Assembly: GCF_030012605.2 (NCBI RefSeq) | Contig: NZ_CP114055.2 | Source: Bergeyella_A cardium | GTDB lineage: Bacteria > Bacteroidota > Bacteroidia > Flavobacteriales > Weeksellaceae | Reading direction: 5' to 3' (one strand) | DNA length: 64,000 bases | In this document: piece after piece, positions 15,419-24,091 of the stretch | How the letters are laid out: every line of letters begins with the position of its first letter | Numbering within the stretch: position 1 is the stretch's first letter | The notes under the pieces: model-generated | What the model was told of the DNA's origin: nothing | The model's input: only the letters and a program-made list of their open reading frames with translations | Database searches by the model: none | Made by a program: the position numbers and the translations under genes

Positions 15419-17317
15419 ATGAAGTACCTATTTTTTATACTTATCATACTGGGAGCTACAGCAAAAGCACAAGAAGAAAGAAGCCTACCAACAGGAAAGG
15501 ACTCAATAGTGATAGACAACGGTGGGAAGGACTCAATAACGATATTCCGACCGACGATTGAGGACTATAAATTCAGAACCGAAACGGCGGATTTCCAAAG
15601 TATAGATACTACATTTACAGCAAGCAAAAGCTATAGCTATACCCAATATAACAACAGAGATAATTTTGGGAAAATACAGTTTAATAACATTGGAGCTGGA
15701 TTTCATAGCTTGGTATTCAGACTAAATAAGGAACAAAACCTCAGCCTGCTACCGACGAACAAGAGCTACGCAATACAAGGCATTGACGATATAAAATACT
15801 ACGATGTAAAGACTCCTACAACAGCTTTTCTCTACCATAATTCTATGAAAAACGGTGGAGCATTACAAACCCTTTACACTCAAAACTTCGGAAAAAGGCT
15901 GAACCTCGCAATAGAATATACAGGGCTGAGGTCTCAGGGATTTTATACCAACAGCCTGGCATCTAATAACAATATCACCCTATCTGGAAGGTACTTGTCC
16001 AAAGACGAAAAGTATCAGCTTTATGGTCATTTTATACATCAGAATATGGACAATGAGGAAAATGGCGGAATGAAAAACCCTCTACTCCTGAATGATGATA
16101 ACTATACCAACAGGCAGACAATCCCTGTAAAACTGACGGACACTCACTCACAATTCTCTTACAGAAGATACTACCTTAGCCACAGCTTTTTACCTTTTAA
16201 TAAGGAGAAACTGCCCTTTAAACTAACGCATAAGCTATATTATCAAATCAATAAATACTATTTCAATATAGGAAGTACAGATATAGCTGCCTTTAATAAC
16301 TATGACACCAATAAAAACGGAAATACGAAGAAATACTACAACCAGCTAAGCAATACTTTTAGTCTTGTGTTTGACAGACCTGCATTTTATTTGGATGCAG
16401 GGTTGAGGCACCAGAATATTATTTTGGGAGCGGAGAGCTATACAGCAGATACGCCTTACAATGAAGAGAAAAAAGAAAACAGGCTGGGGATTATAGGAAA
16501 CCTAAAAATCAATCTCTGGGATAAAGTAGGACTGCATTCTTCTTTGGAATACTCCAATGGAAAATCTTTTGGGAACTTCCTAAGAACCGATAACCAACTG
16601 AAATTTGAGCCCGTAAAAGATTTCTTTGTAGATGGGAAACTGCTGTTCCAGAGCTCAGCACCGAGCTTTAATTATTTGGTAAATCTCTCACCAGTGAATG
16701 GTTTTAACTATGGTTTTAGAGATTTTAAGAATGAAAATATATTAGAAATAGGCGGTAGAGCGGGGATTAAATGGTTTGATGCAGAATTTTTTGCTCGATA
16801 TTTTAGGATAGAGAATTTTGCGTATTTCACCTCTGAGGGGCAGTCTGCCCAGAGCAGTTCCCCTCTCAACATTTCCCAAATAGGGGGCGAAGCTACACTA
16901 AGCTATAATAAATTTCACCTGAATATGCGGTTGCACTTCCAGCATAACCTATCGGAGAACGCATTATTCCCCAGCCCCAAATTCATCGGTAGGGCAAATC
17001 TGTACTACAAAACTTCAGCATTTAAAAAGGCAGCAGAGATTATGGGAGGCATAAAACTGTACTACTTTACAAAGTTTGCCTCAAGGGAATACGCACCGAT
17101 ATTAAACGAATTTATCCTACCCGCTAATGGATATAATATCGGTGGACAGCCCATAGTAGAAGCCTACTTTAATATGAAAGTAAAACGAATGCAAATCTAC
17201 CTGGAAGGGCAGAATATCAGTACTACTTTTGCAAAAAACAAGGCTTTTACAGCACCGTATTATCCGCTCTATGATTTTAGATTAAATATCGGGATTATTT
17301 GGTATCTCTTCCACTAG
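15419..17317 (+). CDS. Putative outer-membrane porin (Porin_10 family)
   Basis: A 632-residue outer-membrane beta-barrel. A Sec signal peptide (1-17, cleavage after AKA) is followed by a short polar stretch, then the conserved region YSYTQYNNRDNFGKIQFNNIGAGFHSLVF (described as residues ~72-100). From there to the end, alternating hydrophobic/polar strands with many Tyr and Asn give a barrel pattern closing in a strand with terminal aromatic residues (IGIIWYLFH). The pattern fits the Bacteroidota putative porin family PF14121; substrate unknown. It is divergent from feoA, and bshC starts 24 bases downstream, so the two are probably co-transcribed although functionally unrelated. Confidence 0.85.
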   Translation: MKYLFFILIILGATAKAQEERSLPTGKDSIVIDNGGKDSITIFRPTIEDYKFRTETADFQSIDTTFTASKSYSYTQYNNRDNFGKIQFNNIGAGFHSLVFRLNKEQNLSLLPTNKSYAIQGIDDIKYYDVKTPTTAFLYHNSMKNGGALQTLYTQNFGKRLNLAIEYTGLRSQGFYTNSLASNNNITLSGRYLSKDEKYQLYGHFIHQNMDNEENGGMKNPLLLNDDNYTNRQTIPVKLTDTHSQFSYRRYYLSHSFLPFNKEKLPFKLTHKLYYQINKYYFNIGSTDIAAFNNYDTNKNGNTKKYYNQLSNTFSLVFDRPAFYLDAGLRHQNIILGAESYTADTPYNEEKKENRLGIIGNLKINLWDKVGLHSSLEYSNGKSFGNFLRTDNQLKFEPVKDFFVDGKLLFQSSAPSFNYLVNLSPVNGFNYGFRDFKNENILEIGGRAGIKWFDAEFFARYFRIENFAYFTSEGQSAQSSSPLNISQIGGEATLSYNKFHLNMRLHFQHNLSENALFPSPKFIGRANLYYKTSAFKKAAEIMGGIKLYYFTKFASREYAPILNEFILPANGYNIGGQPIVEAYFNMKVKRMQIYLEGQNISTTFAKNKAFTAPYYPLYDFRLNIGIIWYLFH

Positions 17318-17340
17318 TCTACTCATTAAACCTACAAACT

Positions 17341-18927
17341 ATGCAAGCTCAATCCATAGAAATTCCCTTTCAAGATATAGATAGCATCCCCCTCTTAATT
17401 AAAGATTTTCTTAATCATAAGCTATCCGACTTCAGCAACTATACCTTCAGCTTAGAGAATATAAAAGAGAGAATAAAAGAGAAAAAGGAGGCATTTAGCA
17501 CAGAAAAAAGACAGATACTTAGTCAGGTCTTAGCCGAGCAATACCAAGATTTTGAACTGACCCAAGCCCAAACGCAGAACTTAGAAGCACTAAAAGAATC
17601 GGATACTTTTAGCATTACTACGGGACATCAGCTGAATTTATTTACAGGTCCGAGTTTCTTTATTTACAAGATTCTCCAAACTATAAAAACAGCGGAATAC
17701 CTCAACCAAAAGCTCGGAGAAAAGGTTGTACCTGTATTCTGGATGGCAAGCGAAGACCACGACTTTGAGGAGATTAACCACTTCAAAACTCCGTCTCATT
17801 ATTACGAATTTAAAGCCCACTCTGGCGGAGCTGTAGGGAGGATAAAGGTGGAAGACCAGTCCTTTATTTCAGAATTTGAAAAGGAATTTAAGGATACTGT
17901 CTTTGGAACAGAACTTATCCTCTGGATGAAGGAAGCCTATGCCAAAGGCAATACCCTGAGCCAGGCAACGAGAAGCATTGCCCAGCGGCTTTTTGCCAGC
18001 TATGGACTGCTCTGTATAGATGGCGACCATCCACAACTGAAGCAGCAAATGACCAACATCTTCCGAGATGAACTCCTCCATCAATCCTTAAAGAGAGAGA
18101 GCCAAAGACTGGTAGATTTCCTCTCCCAAGATTACAAAAAAGTACAGGTAAATCCTCGCGACATCAACCTCTTCTACCTTACCAATACACGAAACAGAAT
18201 TGAGCTACAGAATGAAAATTTTAAGGTTGTAGATACAGAATTGAGCTTTACAAAAAAAGAAATGCTGGCAGAGCTGAGCCATCCAGAACGCATCAGCCCC
18301 AATGCTCTAATGCGCCCGATATACCAGGAGACGGTACTGCCCAACCTCGCCTATATCGGGGGGAATGCAGAGATAATGTACTGGCTCGAGCTCAAAGACT
18401 ATTTCCAGTACCTAAACCTGCCCTACCCTATCCTCATCCCCCGCAACTCAATGCTTTTCCTCACAGAAAAAACCCTAAAAAAAATCCATAAACTCGGGCT
18501 TAGTATTAATGATTTTTTCCGAAATTTTGCACAAGTCATCAGCGAACAGCTCCTGAAAAACCAACCCTTAGAAGCCCTCTTAAAGGAAAAAGAAAATACA
18601 CTAAAAAAACTCTTTGGTGAGCTAAAAACAAAGGCATCTCTCACCGATATCAGCTTTAGAAACCTATTAGAGGCGGAGGAAAAAAGGCAAACAAAGTCCT
18701 TTCTCCGAATGCAAAAACGACTTCTAAAAGCCGAAAAAATAAAACAAAGCGAGCGCTTAGAACAGCTGGAGCGCCTCTTCTTGGAAGTCCACCCAATGCA
18801 AAACTGGCAAGAGAGGGTTATCAACTTCAGCTCCTTCTACGCAGATGAAGGGCAACAATGGCTAAAGACCTGCTACGAAAAAATGAATGTAGAGAAAGCA
18901 GTGGTTTGTGCTATAAGCAGCAATTGA
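17341..18927 (+). CDS. bshC: Bacillithiol biosynthesis cysteine-adding enzyme
   Basis: Adds L-cysteine to glucosaminyl-malate in the last step of bacillithiol synthesis. From the ATG at 17341 (MQAQSIEIPFQDIDSIPLLI) it is 528 residues, the usual size. Family signatures include the nucleotide-binding-like segment ITTGHQLNLFTGPSFFIYKI (about 95-115), PVFWMASEDHDFEEINHF (about 133-150) and RPIYQETVLPNLAYIGGNAE (about 322-341). These are followed by a long coiled-coil arm (about 380-490) and the final helical segment. The frame is open to 17299, but that would overlap the porin gene. bshA and bshB are not in this window. Confidence 0.94.
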   Translation: MQAQSIEIPFQDIDSIPLLIKDFLNHKLSDFSNYTFSLENIKERIKEKKEAFSTEKRQILSQVLAEQYQDFELTQAQTQNLEALKESDTFSITTGHQLNLFTGPSFFIYKILQTIKTAEYLNQKLGEKVVPVFWMASEDHDFEEINHFKTPSHYYEFKAHSGGAVGRIKVEDQSFISEFEKEFKDTVFGTELILWMKEAYAKGNTLSQATRSIAQRLFASYGLLCIDGDHPQLKQQMTNIFRDELLHQSLKRESQRLVDFLSQDYKKVQVNPRDINLFYLTNTRNRIELQNENFKVVDTELSFTKKEMLAELSHPERISPNALMRPIYQETVLPNLAYIGGNAEIMYWLELKDYFQYLNLPYPILIPRNSMLFLTEKTLKKIHKLGLSINDFFRNFAQVISEQLLKNQPLEALLKEKENTLKKLFGELKTKASLTDISFRNLLEAEEKRQTKSFLRMQKRLLKAEKIKQSERLEQLERLFLEVHPMQNWQERVINFSSFYADEGQQWLKTCYEKMNVEKAVVCAISSN

Positions 18928-19062
18928 CTTCTGGAGAGTGGCAAATAGCAACTAGCTTCGCGCTATACGCTTCAGGCAGTAGGCGATGGGCAGTGCGTGA
19001 TTAGTTTGTGAATAATCACCTGCCACGCTATTAGCTAAGTGCTACGCCAGTGGGTGGGGGTG
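18928..19062. repeat. Intergenic repeat region, mixed modules (copy 3)
   Basis: The first part holds the second repeat family (TTCTGG..., GCAACTAGC, TTCAGGCAGTAGGCGATGGG). The second part holds first-family modules (AATAATCACC, TAAGTGCTACGCCAGTGGGTGGG). It starts immediately after the bshC stop codon. Confidence 0.6.
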
Positions 19063-19127
19063 GAGGATTTCTTTAAAAATCTTATCTTCGCCTGTGTAAA
19101 AAAGTGGGAGATTAGACAAAATAATAG

Positions 19128-19625
19128 ATGACGAAAGAAAGGGAGTTTTCAGATTTAATAAAGGATAATCAAGGTTTGATTATTAAAATCTCCCGTATGT
19201 ATACCCACTCTCAGGAGGATGAGAAGGACCTCTTTCAGGAGATTGTCCTCCAGCTGTGGAGGAGCTATGGTAGCTTTAAGGGAAACTCCAAAATCACCAC
19301 TTGGATGTACAGAATAGCCCTCAACACGGCAATAACCCTCTTCCGAAAAAAATCCAGAACCATAAAAACCGATGAACTGCAAGATTTCCACTATAAAAAG
19401 GAGAGAGAAGAGGAGGATAATAGCGAGCAAGAACACCAGATTTCTACGCTGTACAGCGTCATAAAAATGCTACCAGATACCGAGAGGGCTATCGTAATGA
19501 TGTATCTGGACGACCTACCTTACAAGGAAATCGCAGCAAACCTCGGGATAACCGAAGGAAATGCCAGAGTGAAAATGAACCGACTAAAGAAAACCCTAAA
19601 AGAACTAATGGAAAAGTATGGCTGA
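19128..19625 (+). CDS. ECF-family RNA polymerase sigma factor
   Basis: A 165-residue sigma-70 family protein with only regions 2 and 4, as in extracytoplasmic-function factors. Region 2 runs from about residue 15 to 85 (DLFQEIVLQLWRSYGSFKGN, then TTWMYRIALNTAITLFRK). Region 4 runs from about 105 to 160, with LPDTERAIVMMYLDDLPYKE and the recognition helix in ITEGNARVKMNRLKKTLKEL. The stop codon overlaps the start of the next gene by eight bases (ATGGCTGA), so translation is coupled and the next gene's membrane product is a candidate partner or anti-sigma factor. The stimulus is unknown. Confidence 0.92.
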   Translation: MTKEREFSDLIKDNQGLIIKISRMYTHSQEDEKDLFQEIVLQLWRSYGSFKGNSKITTWMYRIALNTAITLFRKKSRTIKTDELQDFHYKKEREEEDNSEQEHQISTLYSVIKMLPDTERAIVMMYLDDLPYKEIAANLGITEGNARVKMNRLKKTLKELMEKYG

Positions 19626-20295
19626 TTTTGATATTGACAACCTAAAAAAACAATGGCAACAGCAGAATGCCACCTCCCAATACGCATCGGAGGACATCCG
19701 CTCTATGCTCAACCGAAAATCCAGAAACTACATTAAATACATCCTCTACATCAGTATTGTAGAGTCCATCTTGGTTTTCCTCCTCAATGCCTACGATATC
19801 ATCTATGATAACGGGAACGATAATATCATCCAAATCGTTAATACCATCAATATAGCACATAATGAAACCTTAGACCTCTACTTCAATAGCTTTTACTGGC
19901 TGATGAAAATCGGTATGGTGATTACAACCTTCTACTTCATTTTCAAGTTTTACAAGAGCTACAAGAGGATTAATATAGAAGAAAACCTCAAAAATTTCAT
20001 CTTACAAATCATCAGCTTTAAACGGACGGTCAATACCTTCATTATCTTCAACATCGCGTGGTTTGTCCTCGTCATTATTCTCATCTTCTTTTTCGTGCTG
20101 AGTATCGTCTTGCAGAGCGGCTCACAAGGGCACCGCACCGAGATACTCGCCATAGGGCTATTTTTCCTCGCTATGCTCTGCATCGGGACATTTATCGCGT
20201 GGCTCTACTACAAAATCGTCTATGGATTCATCATCGGCAGGCTCAAAAGAAACCTCGAACAGCTGAAAGAAATAGACGCCGACCCAACCCCCTGA
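19618..20295 (+). CDS. Four-TM protein coupled to the ECF sigma factor
   Basis: A 225-residue protein. A soluble N-terminus (about 1-38: DIDNLKKQWQQQNATSQYAS...) precedes four membrane helices (about 40-62, 92-112, 138-165 and 177-200) and a short cytoplasmic tail. Flavobacterial homologues are often mislabelled beta-carotene 15,15'-monooxygenase, but no catalytic histidines of that enzyme are seen. Its start overlaps the sigma gene stop, and the N-terminal segment with LKKQWQQQ followed by a membrane part resembles the layout of membrane anti-sigma factors. Calling it an anti-sigma factor is inference from position only. Confidence 0.75.
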   Translation: MADFDIDNLKKQWQQQNATSQYASEDIRSMLNRKSRNYIKYILYISIVESILVFLLNAYDIIYDNGNDNIIQIVNTINIAHNETLDLYFNSFYWLMKIGMVITTFYFIFKFYKSYKRINIEENLKNFILQIISFKRTVNTFIIFNIAWFVLVIILIFFFVLSIVLQSGSQGHRTEILAIGLFFLAMLCIGTFIAWLYYKIVYGFIIGRLKRNLEQLKEIDADPTP

Positions 20296-20339
20296 AAAAA
20301 ACGAGTGCAACGGCATTTTTTCATTTAAAATAAATACTC

Positions 20340-20347
20340 TACTTTTG
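20340..20347 (+). promoter_or_regulatory. -7 element upstream of accD
   Basis: TACTTTTG matches TAnnTTTG, 62 bases before the accD start. The -33 region is only T-rich. Confidence 0.45.
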
Positions 20348-20409
20348 TCCCCTATTTAGAGCCGAAACTCTTTATTATCGGCGATTTTCAAAAATTAAAT
20401 TTAGAGAAT

Positions 20410-21264
20410 ATGGCATTCGAATGGTTTAAACGAAAGAATAAAAACATCACCACTTCCACTACCGAGAAGAAGGATGTACCAAAAGGTTTATGGCACCAGA
20501 CCCCTACGGGAAAGATTATAGAATATGATGAACTCAAAGCCAATAACTATGTATCTCCAGAGGATGGTTTCCATGTAAGAATCGGGAGTAATGAGTACTT
20601 CTCCCTCTTATTTGATGACGAAAAATATACAGAGCTCGATGCCAAAGTACAGAGCATCGACTTCCTGAAATTTAAAGACACAAAAGCCTATTCCGACAGG
20701 CTAAAAGAGGTAAAAGCCAAAACCAAACTAAACGATTCCGTGCGCTGTGCAGTGGGTAAAGTCGGAGGTACAGAAATGGTGATTTCGTGTATGGACTTCG
20801 CCTTTATCGGCGGGTCTCTCGGCTCCGTAATGGGCGAGAAAATCGCCAGAGCTATAGACCACGCGATACAAAACCGCCTCCCGTTTATGATTATCAGCCA
20901 GTCAGGCGGTGCAAGAATGCAAGAAGCCGCCTTCTCACTAATGCAAATGGCAAAAGTACAGGCAAAACTCGCGCAGCTCTCCTGTGCAGGGCTCCCATAC
21001 ATCTCCTACCTTAGCGACCCTACCTTTGGTGGGATTACCGCATCATTTGCGATGACGGCAGACATCATAATGGCAGAGCCTGGTGCGCTGATAGGCTTTG
21101 CGGGGCCAAGAGTTATCCGCGAAACCATCGGTAAAGACCTTCCAGAAGGCTTCCAAACCTCCGAATTTTTACTCGAAAAAGGTTTCGTAGATTTCATCGT
21201 AAGGCGAACCGAAATTAAAGCCGTGGTCTCTAAAACCGTCAACCTACTCTACGAGAATAAATAA
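20410..21264 (+). CDS. accD: Acetyl-CoA carboxylase carboxyltransferase subunit beta
   Basis: Beta subunit of the carboxyltransferase that makes malonyl-CoA for fatty acid synthesis. The 284-residue protein has the crotonase-like core with MDFAFIGGSLGSVMGEKIARA (about 128-148), SQSGGARMQEAAFSLMQM and GALIGFAGPRVIRETIG. The N-terminal zinc ribbon seen in E. coli AccD is preserved in length, but all four zinc-binding cysteines are gone (KGLWHQTPTGKIIEYDELK...YVSPEDGFHVRI). Flavobacterium-type AccD proteins share this feature. accA is not adjacent. A strong terminator follows the stop codon. Confidence 0.95.
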   Translation: MAFEWFKRKNKNITTSTTEKKDVPKGLWHQTPTGKIIEYDELKANNYVSPEDGFHVRIGSNEYFSLLFDDEKYTELDAKVQSIDFLKFKDTKAYSDRLKEVKAKTKLNDSVRCAVGKVGGTEMVISCMDFAFIGGSLGSVMGEKIARAIDHAIQNRLPFMIISQSGGARMQEAAFSLMQMAKVQAKLAQLSCAGLPYISYLSDPTFGGITASFAMTADIIMAEPGALIGFAGPRVIRETIGKDLPEGFQTSEFLLEKGFVDFIVRRTEIKAVVSKTVNLLYENK

Positions 21265-21286
21265 ACTTTAAATGGTATATTTTCCA

Positions 21287-21317
21287 AACCTCTCTCTGTA
21301 CGGAGAGGTTTTTTTAT
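21287..21317 (+). terminator. Terminator of accD
   Basis: AACCTCTC (21287-21294) pairs with GAGAGGTT (21303-21310), followed by seven further T residues. Confidence 0.9.
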
Positions 21318-21341
21318 ATTATATTTAAATCCCATTTCATC

Positions 21342-21376
21342 TATAAAATAAAAAAGGAGCCAAGTTAGCTCCTTTT
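21342..21376 (-). terminator. Terminator of glyS
   Basis: AAAAGGAGC (21352-21360) pairs with GCTCCTTTT (21368-21376). On the minus strand it runs into TTTTATTTTATAG. Confidence 0.85.
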
Positions 21377-21444
21377 ATCAGTTTATTAACCTTTTATCAC
21401 CATAATGCCCTATACAAAGATATTATTACAGTGCTCTATCTCAT

Positions 21445-22986
21445 CTACAACTTGGCTAATAGGGTTCGGAAATTCACTTTTTCATCGATGATTCTTCTGA
21501 GGTCTTCTACTTTTACGCGCTCCTGAGCCATAGAATCTCTCTCGCGGAGGGTAACGGTATTGTCTGCCAGCGAATCGTGATCCACTGTGATGCAGAACGG
21601 CGTACCGATGGCATCCTGCCTTCTGTATCGCTTACCAATGCTGTCTTTCTCCTCAGAAATCACATTAAAATCAAACTTCAAGTCATTAAAAATCTTCTCA
21701 GCAAAGTCTGGAAGTCCGTCCTTTTTCACAAGCGGAAGGATGGCAGCCTTCACCGGTGCCAATGCCGGTGGGAGGGAGAGTACGGTACGCTCGGAGCCGT
21801 CCTCAAGCACCTCATCTTTAAGGCAATGGGAGAAGAGCGCGAGGAACATTCGGTCTAAACCGATGGAAGTTTCTACAACATACGGCACATAGCTTTCGTT
21901 TCTCTCTGGATCGAAGAACTGGAGCTTTCTTCCCGAGTGCTTTTCGTGAGCAGAGAGGTCAAAATTCGTTCTTGAATGTATGCCTTCGAGCTCCTTAAAC
22001 CCGAAAGGAAACTTAAACTCGATATCAGTAGCAGCATTGGCGTAGTGCGCGAGCTTTTCGTGGTCGTGAAACTTATAATTCTCCTCACCAAGACCAAGGG
22101 CAAGGTGCCAGTTCATCCGTTTTTCCTTCCACTGTTTGTAGAAATCCAGCTCCGTACCTGGTGGCACGAAGAACTGCATCTCCATTTGCTCAAACTCTCG
22201 CATACGGAAGATGAACTGCCTTGCGACAATCTCATTTCTGAATGCTTTTCCGATTTGTGCAATCCCAAACGGGAGTTTATGCCTTGAGGTTTTTTGTACA
22301 TTGAGGAAATTCACGAAAATCCCTTGTGCAGTTTCTGGTCTTAGGTAGATTTCCATTGCATTTTCGGCAGATGCACCGAGTTTTGTACCGAACATCAGGT
22401 TAAACTGGCGTACATCCGTCCAATTTTTAGAACCTGTATCAGGGTCTGCTATACCGAGCTCTTCTATTAGGGATTTTACATCGGCGAGGTTGTTATCATC
22501 AAGAGATTTTGCCATTCTGGAAAGGATTTTCTGCTGCTTTTCCCTGTATTCGATAACCCTTGGATTGGTTGCCTCAAACTGGGCTTTATCAAACGCTTCA
22601 CCGAATCTTTTCGCGGCTTTTTCTATCTCTTTTTGTGCTTTATCTTCGAGTTTTGCACAGTAATCTTCTATTAAAACATCTGCTCTGAACCTTTTTTTTG
22701 AGTCTTTATTATCAATCAAAGGGTCATTAAAAGCATCCACATGCCCTGATGCTTTCCAGACGGTGGGGTGCATCAGAATTGCGGAGTCTATGCCCACAAT
22801 ATTCTCATTAAGCTGCACCATAGCCTTCCACCAGTATTGTTTTATGTTATTTTTAAGCTCGGCGCCGTTCTGCCCATAATCATAGACCGCCGAAAGCCCG
22901 TCATACACTTCACTTGACGGGAAAATAAAACCATATTCTTTAGCGTGGGAAACCACTTTTTTGAAAACATCTTCCTGTTTTGCCAT
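21445..22986 (-). CDS. glyS: Glycine--tRNA ligase (single-chain type)
   Basis: Class II synthetase that charges tRNA-Gly, here the alpha2 (single polypeptide) form of 513 residues. Visible marks are the N-terminal PSSEVYDGLSAVYDYGQNGAELKNNIK, LMHPTVWKASGHVDAFNDPL, the motif 2 region AFRNEIVARQFIFRMREFEQMEMQFF, and motif 3 ETSIGLDRMFLALFSH. The C-terminal anticodon-binding domain (about 400-510) starts at PPALAPVKAAILPLVKK. A ~90-residue helical insertion (about 115-165, DKAQKEIEKAAKRFGEAF...) is present, as in other flavobacterial enzymes. A -7 element TACTTTTG lies at 23004-23011. Confidence 0.96.
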   Translation of the reverse strand: MAKQEDVFKKVVSHAKEYGFIFPSSEVYDGLSAVYDYGQNGAELKNNIKQYWWKAMVQLNENIVGIDSAILMHPTVWKASGHVDAFNDPLIDNKDSKKRFRADVLIEDYCAKLEDKAQKEIEKAAKRFGEAFDKAQFEATNPRVIEYREKQQKILSRMAKSLDDNNLADVKSLIEELGIADPDTGSKNWTDVRQFNLMFGTKLGASAENAMEIYLRPETAQGIFVNFLNVQKTSRHKLPFGIAQIGKAFRNEIVARQFIFRMREFEQMEMQFFVPPGTELDFYKQWKEKRMNWHLALGLGEENYKFHDHEKLAHYANAATDIEFKFPFGFKELEGIHSRTNFDLSAHEKHSGRKLQFFDPERNESYVPYVVETSIGLDRMFLALFSHCLKDEVLEDGSERTVLSLPPALAPVKAAILPLVKKDGLPDFAEKIFNDLKFDFNVISEEKDSIGKRYRRQDAIGTPFCITVDHDSLADNTVTLRERDSMAQERVKVEDLRRIIDEKVNFRTLLAKL

Positions 22987-23055
22987 CGTTTTTAAATTTC
23001 CCGCAAAAGTAATGAATTTTGAGTACTGTATGCTCTATTCACTCATTATTAAAAA

Positions 23056-23087
23056 TTTGTATATATAAATTATTATTGGTAGATTTG
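23056..23087 (+). promoter_or_regulatory. Promoter of the NYN nuclease gene and its leader
   Basis: The -33 element TTTG (23056-23059) and the -7 element TAGATTTG (23080-23087) are separated by 20 bases, matching the Bacteroidota consensus. Transcription should start near 23092-23095, giving a leader of about 65 bases before the ATG at 23161. Confidence 0.75.
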
Positions 23088-23092
23088 CACTA

Positions 23093-23155
23093 TACAATCC
23101 CCCTTAGTTGGAAAATACTAAGGCCCGCCCATTACTATAATGGGCTTATTTTTTT
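23093..23155 (+). ncRNA. Structured leader or short RNA ending in a terminator, upstream of the NYN gene
   Basis: Hairpin 1 is CCTTAGT (23102-23108) with ACTAAGG (23117-23123), closing the eight-base loop TGGAAAAT. Four bases later hairpin 2 is GCCCATTA (23127-23134) with TAATGGGC (23138-23145), followed by TTATTTTTTT, a standard intrinsic terminator. The NYN start codon is only five bases beyond the T-run. Either this is an attenuated leader or a ~60-base RNA is made, with occasional read-through into the gene. A second GCCC at 23123-23126 could compete for the GGGC arm. Function is inferred from structure only. Confidence 0.55.
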
Positions 23156-23160
23156 AGCCA

Positions 23161-23805
23161 ATGGAAAAGCAAAAGGTTATTATCTATATTGATGGGTTTA
23201 ATTTCTACTATGGTCTTAGGAGGAAAGGCTGGAAAAGGTATTATTGGCTAAATATTGTAAAACTATTTGAGCAATTTATTAGAGATAATCAAGAATTGGT
23301 TTGTATAAAATATTTTTCTGCAAGATCTACAGATAGCAAACAAGGACTTCGTCAAAATGCATTTTTTCAAGCGAATAAAGAAAATCCTAAATTTCAACTA
23401 ATACTTGGAAAATATATAAAGAAAGAAATACGCTGCTTTAATTGTAATGATAAGCGATATACTTATGAAGAAAAGGAGACTGATGTAAGAATTGCTACTC
23501 AAATTGTTGCTGACTCTTATAAAAAGAAATGTGATATTGCTATTATAGTCTCGGCTGATAGTGATATGATTCCAGCAATAGAATTAGCCCAAGAAAACGG
23601 CACAAAGGTATTTGTATATTTCCCACCGGATCAGTGGTCTAATAGTCTTGATTTAATCTCTAATGGTAAATCTATTGATTTAACAAAATATGAGTCCAGA
23701 TTTAAAAAATCTCTATTTGAAGATATCGTTATTCTAAAAAGAGAAAATAAATTTCCCCTCAATATACCAAAAGAGTGGAAAGAACATCAAGAGAAATCTC
23801 ATTAA
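23161..23805 (+). CDS. NYN (PIN-like) domain ribonuclease
   Basis: A 214-residue protein of the NYN family, metal-dependent ribonucleases with a PIN fold. The acidic residues expected in the active site are visible: D11 in IIYIDGFNFYYGL, D108 in EKETDVRIATQIV, and D133/D135 in IVSADSDMIPAIELA. A small inserted CxxC (C92, C95 in RCFNCNDKRY) may bind metal. The C-terminal part (about 170-214) is a basic helical tail. The gene is alone between glyS and tRNA-Glu, has its own promoter and a terminator-like leader, and is more AT-rich than its neighbours, so it may have been acquired. Its RNA target is unknown, and no antitoxin-like gene is adjacent. Confidence 0.85.
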   Translation: MEKQKVIIYIDGFNFYYGLRRKGWKRYYWLNIVKLFEQFIRDNQELVCIKYFSARSTDSKQGLRQNAFFQANKENPKFQLILGKYIKKEIRCFNCNDKRYTYEEKETDVRIATQIVADSYKKKCDIAIIVSADSDMIPAIELAQENGTKVFVYFPPDQWSNSLDLISNGKSIDLTKYESRFKKSLFEDIVILKRENKFPLNIPKEWKEHQEKSH

Positions 23806-23956
23806 TTATATCTAATTCTTTCTCTTCACTAAGAAATAAAGTACTAAAAGTAAAGGAGGTTTTCAAAATTTATATAATAAAAAAACAACCTATTAAAACC
23901 TCATTATATCAGTTCAATAGATTGCTTATTTCTTTTAATGCCTTTTTAGGGGCTTG

Positions 23957-24031
23957 TGGTAGCCTATAGGGGAATCGAACCCCTGTTGCAAGAATGAAAA
24001 TCTTGAGTCCTAACCACTAGACGAATAGGCC
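23957..24031 (-). tRNA. tRNA-Glu (anticodon TTC)
   Basis: The acceptor stem GGCCTAT pairs with ATAGGCT (one G-T pair). The anticodon stem CAAGA/TCTTG holds the loop TTTTCAT with anticodon TTC. The T-arm has GGGGTTCGAATCCCC, and 3' ACCA is encoded. Its 3' end points toward the NYN gene. Confidence 0.97.
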
Positions 24032-24091
24032 AGCTTTATTTTGCGAGTGCAAAAATAAATCTTTTTTTTATTCCTGCAATAGACAGCTATA

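Noticed and set aside
23959..23969. Small ORF 23775-23969 downstream of the NYN gene
   Set aside because: It overlaps the NYN end and runs into tRNA-Glu, with no recognisable protein features.
23161..24031. Genomic island inserted at tRNA-Glu
   Set aside because: Only one foreign-looking gene is present. No integrase and no repeat of the tRNA 3' end was found.
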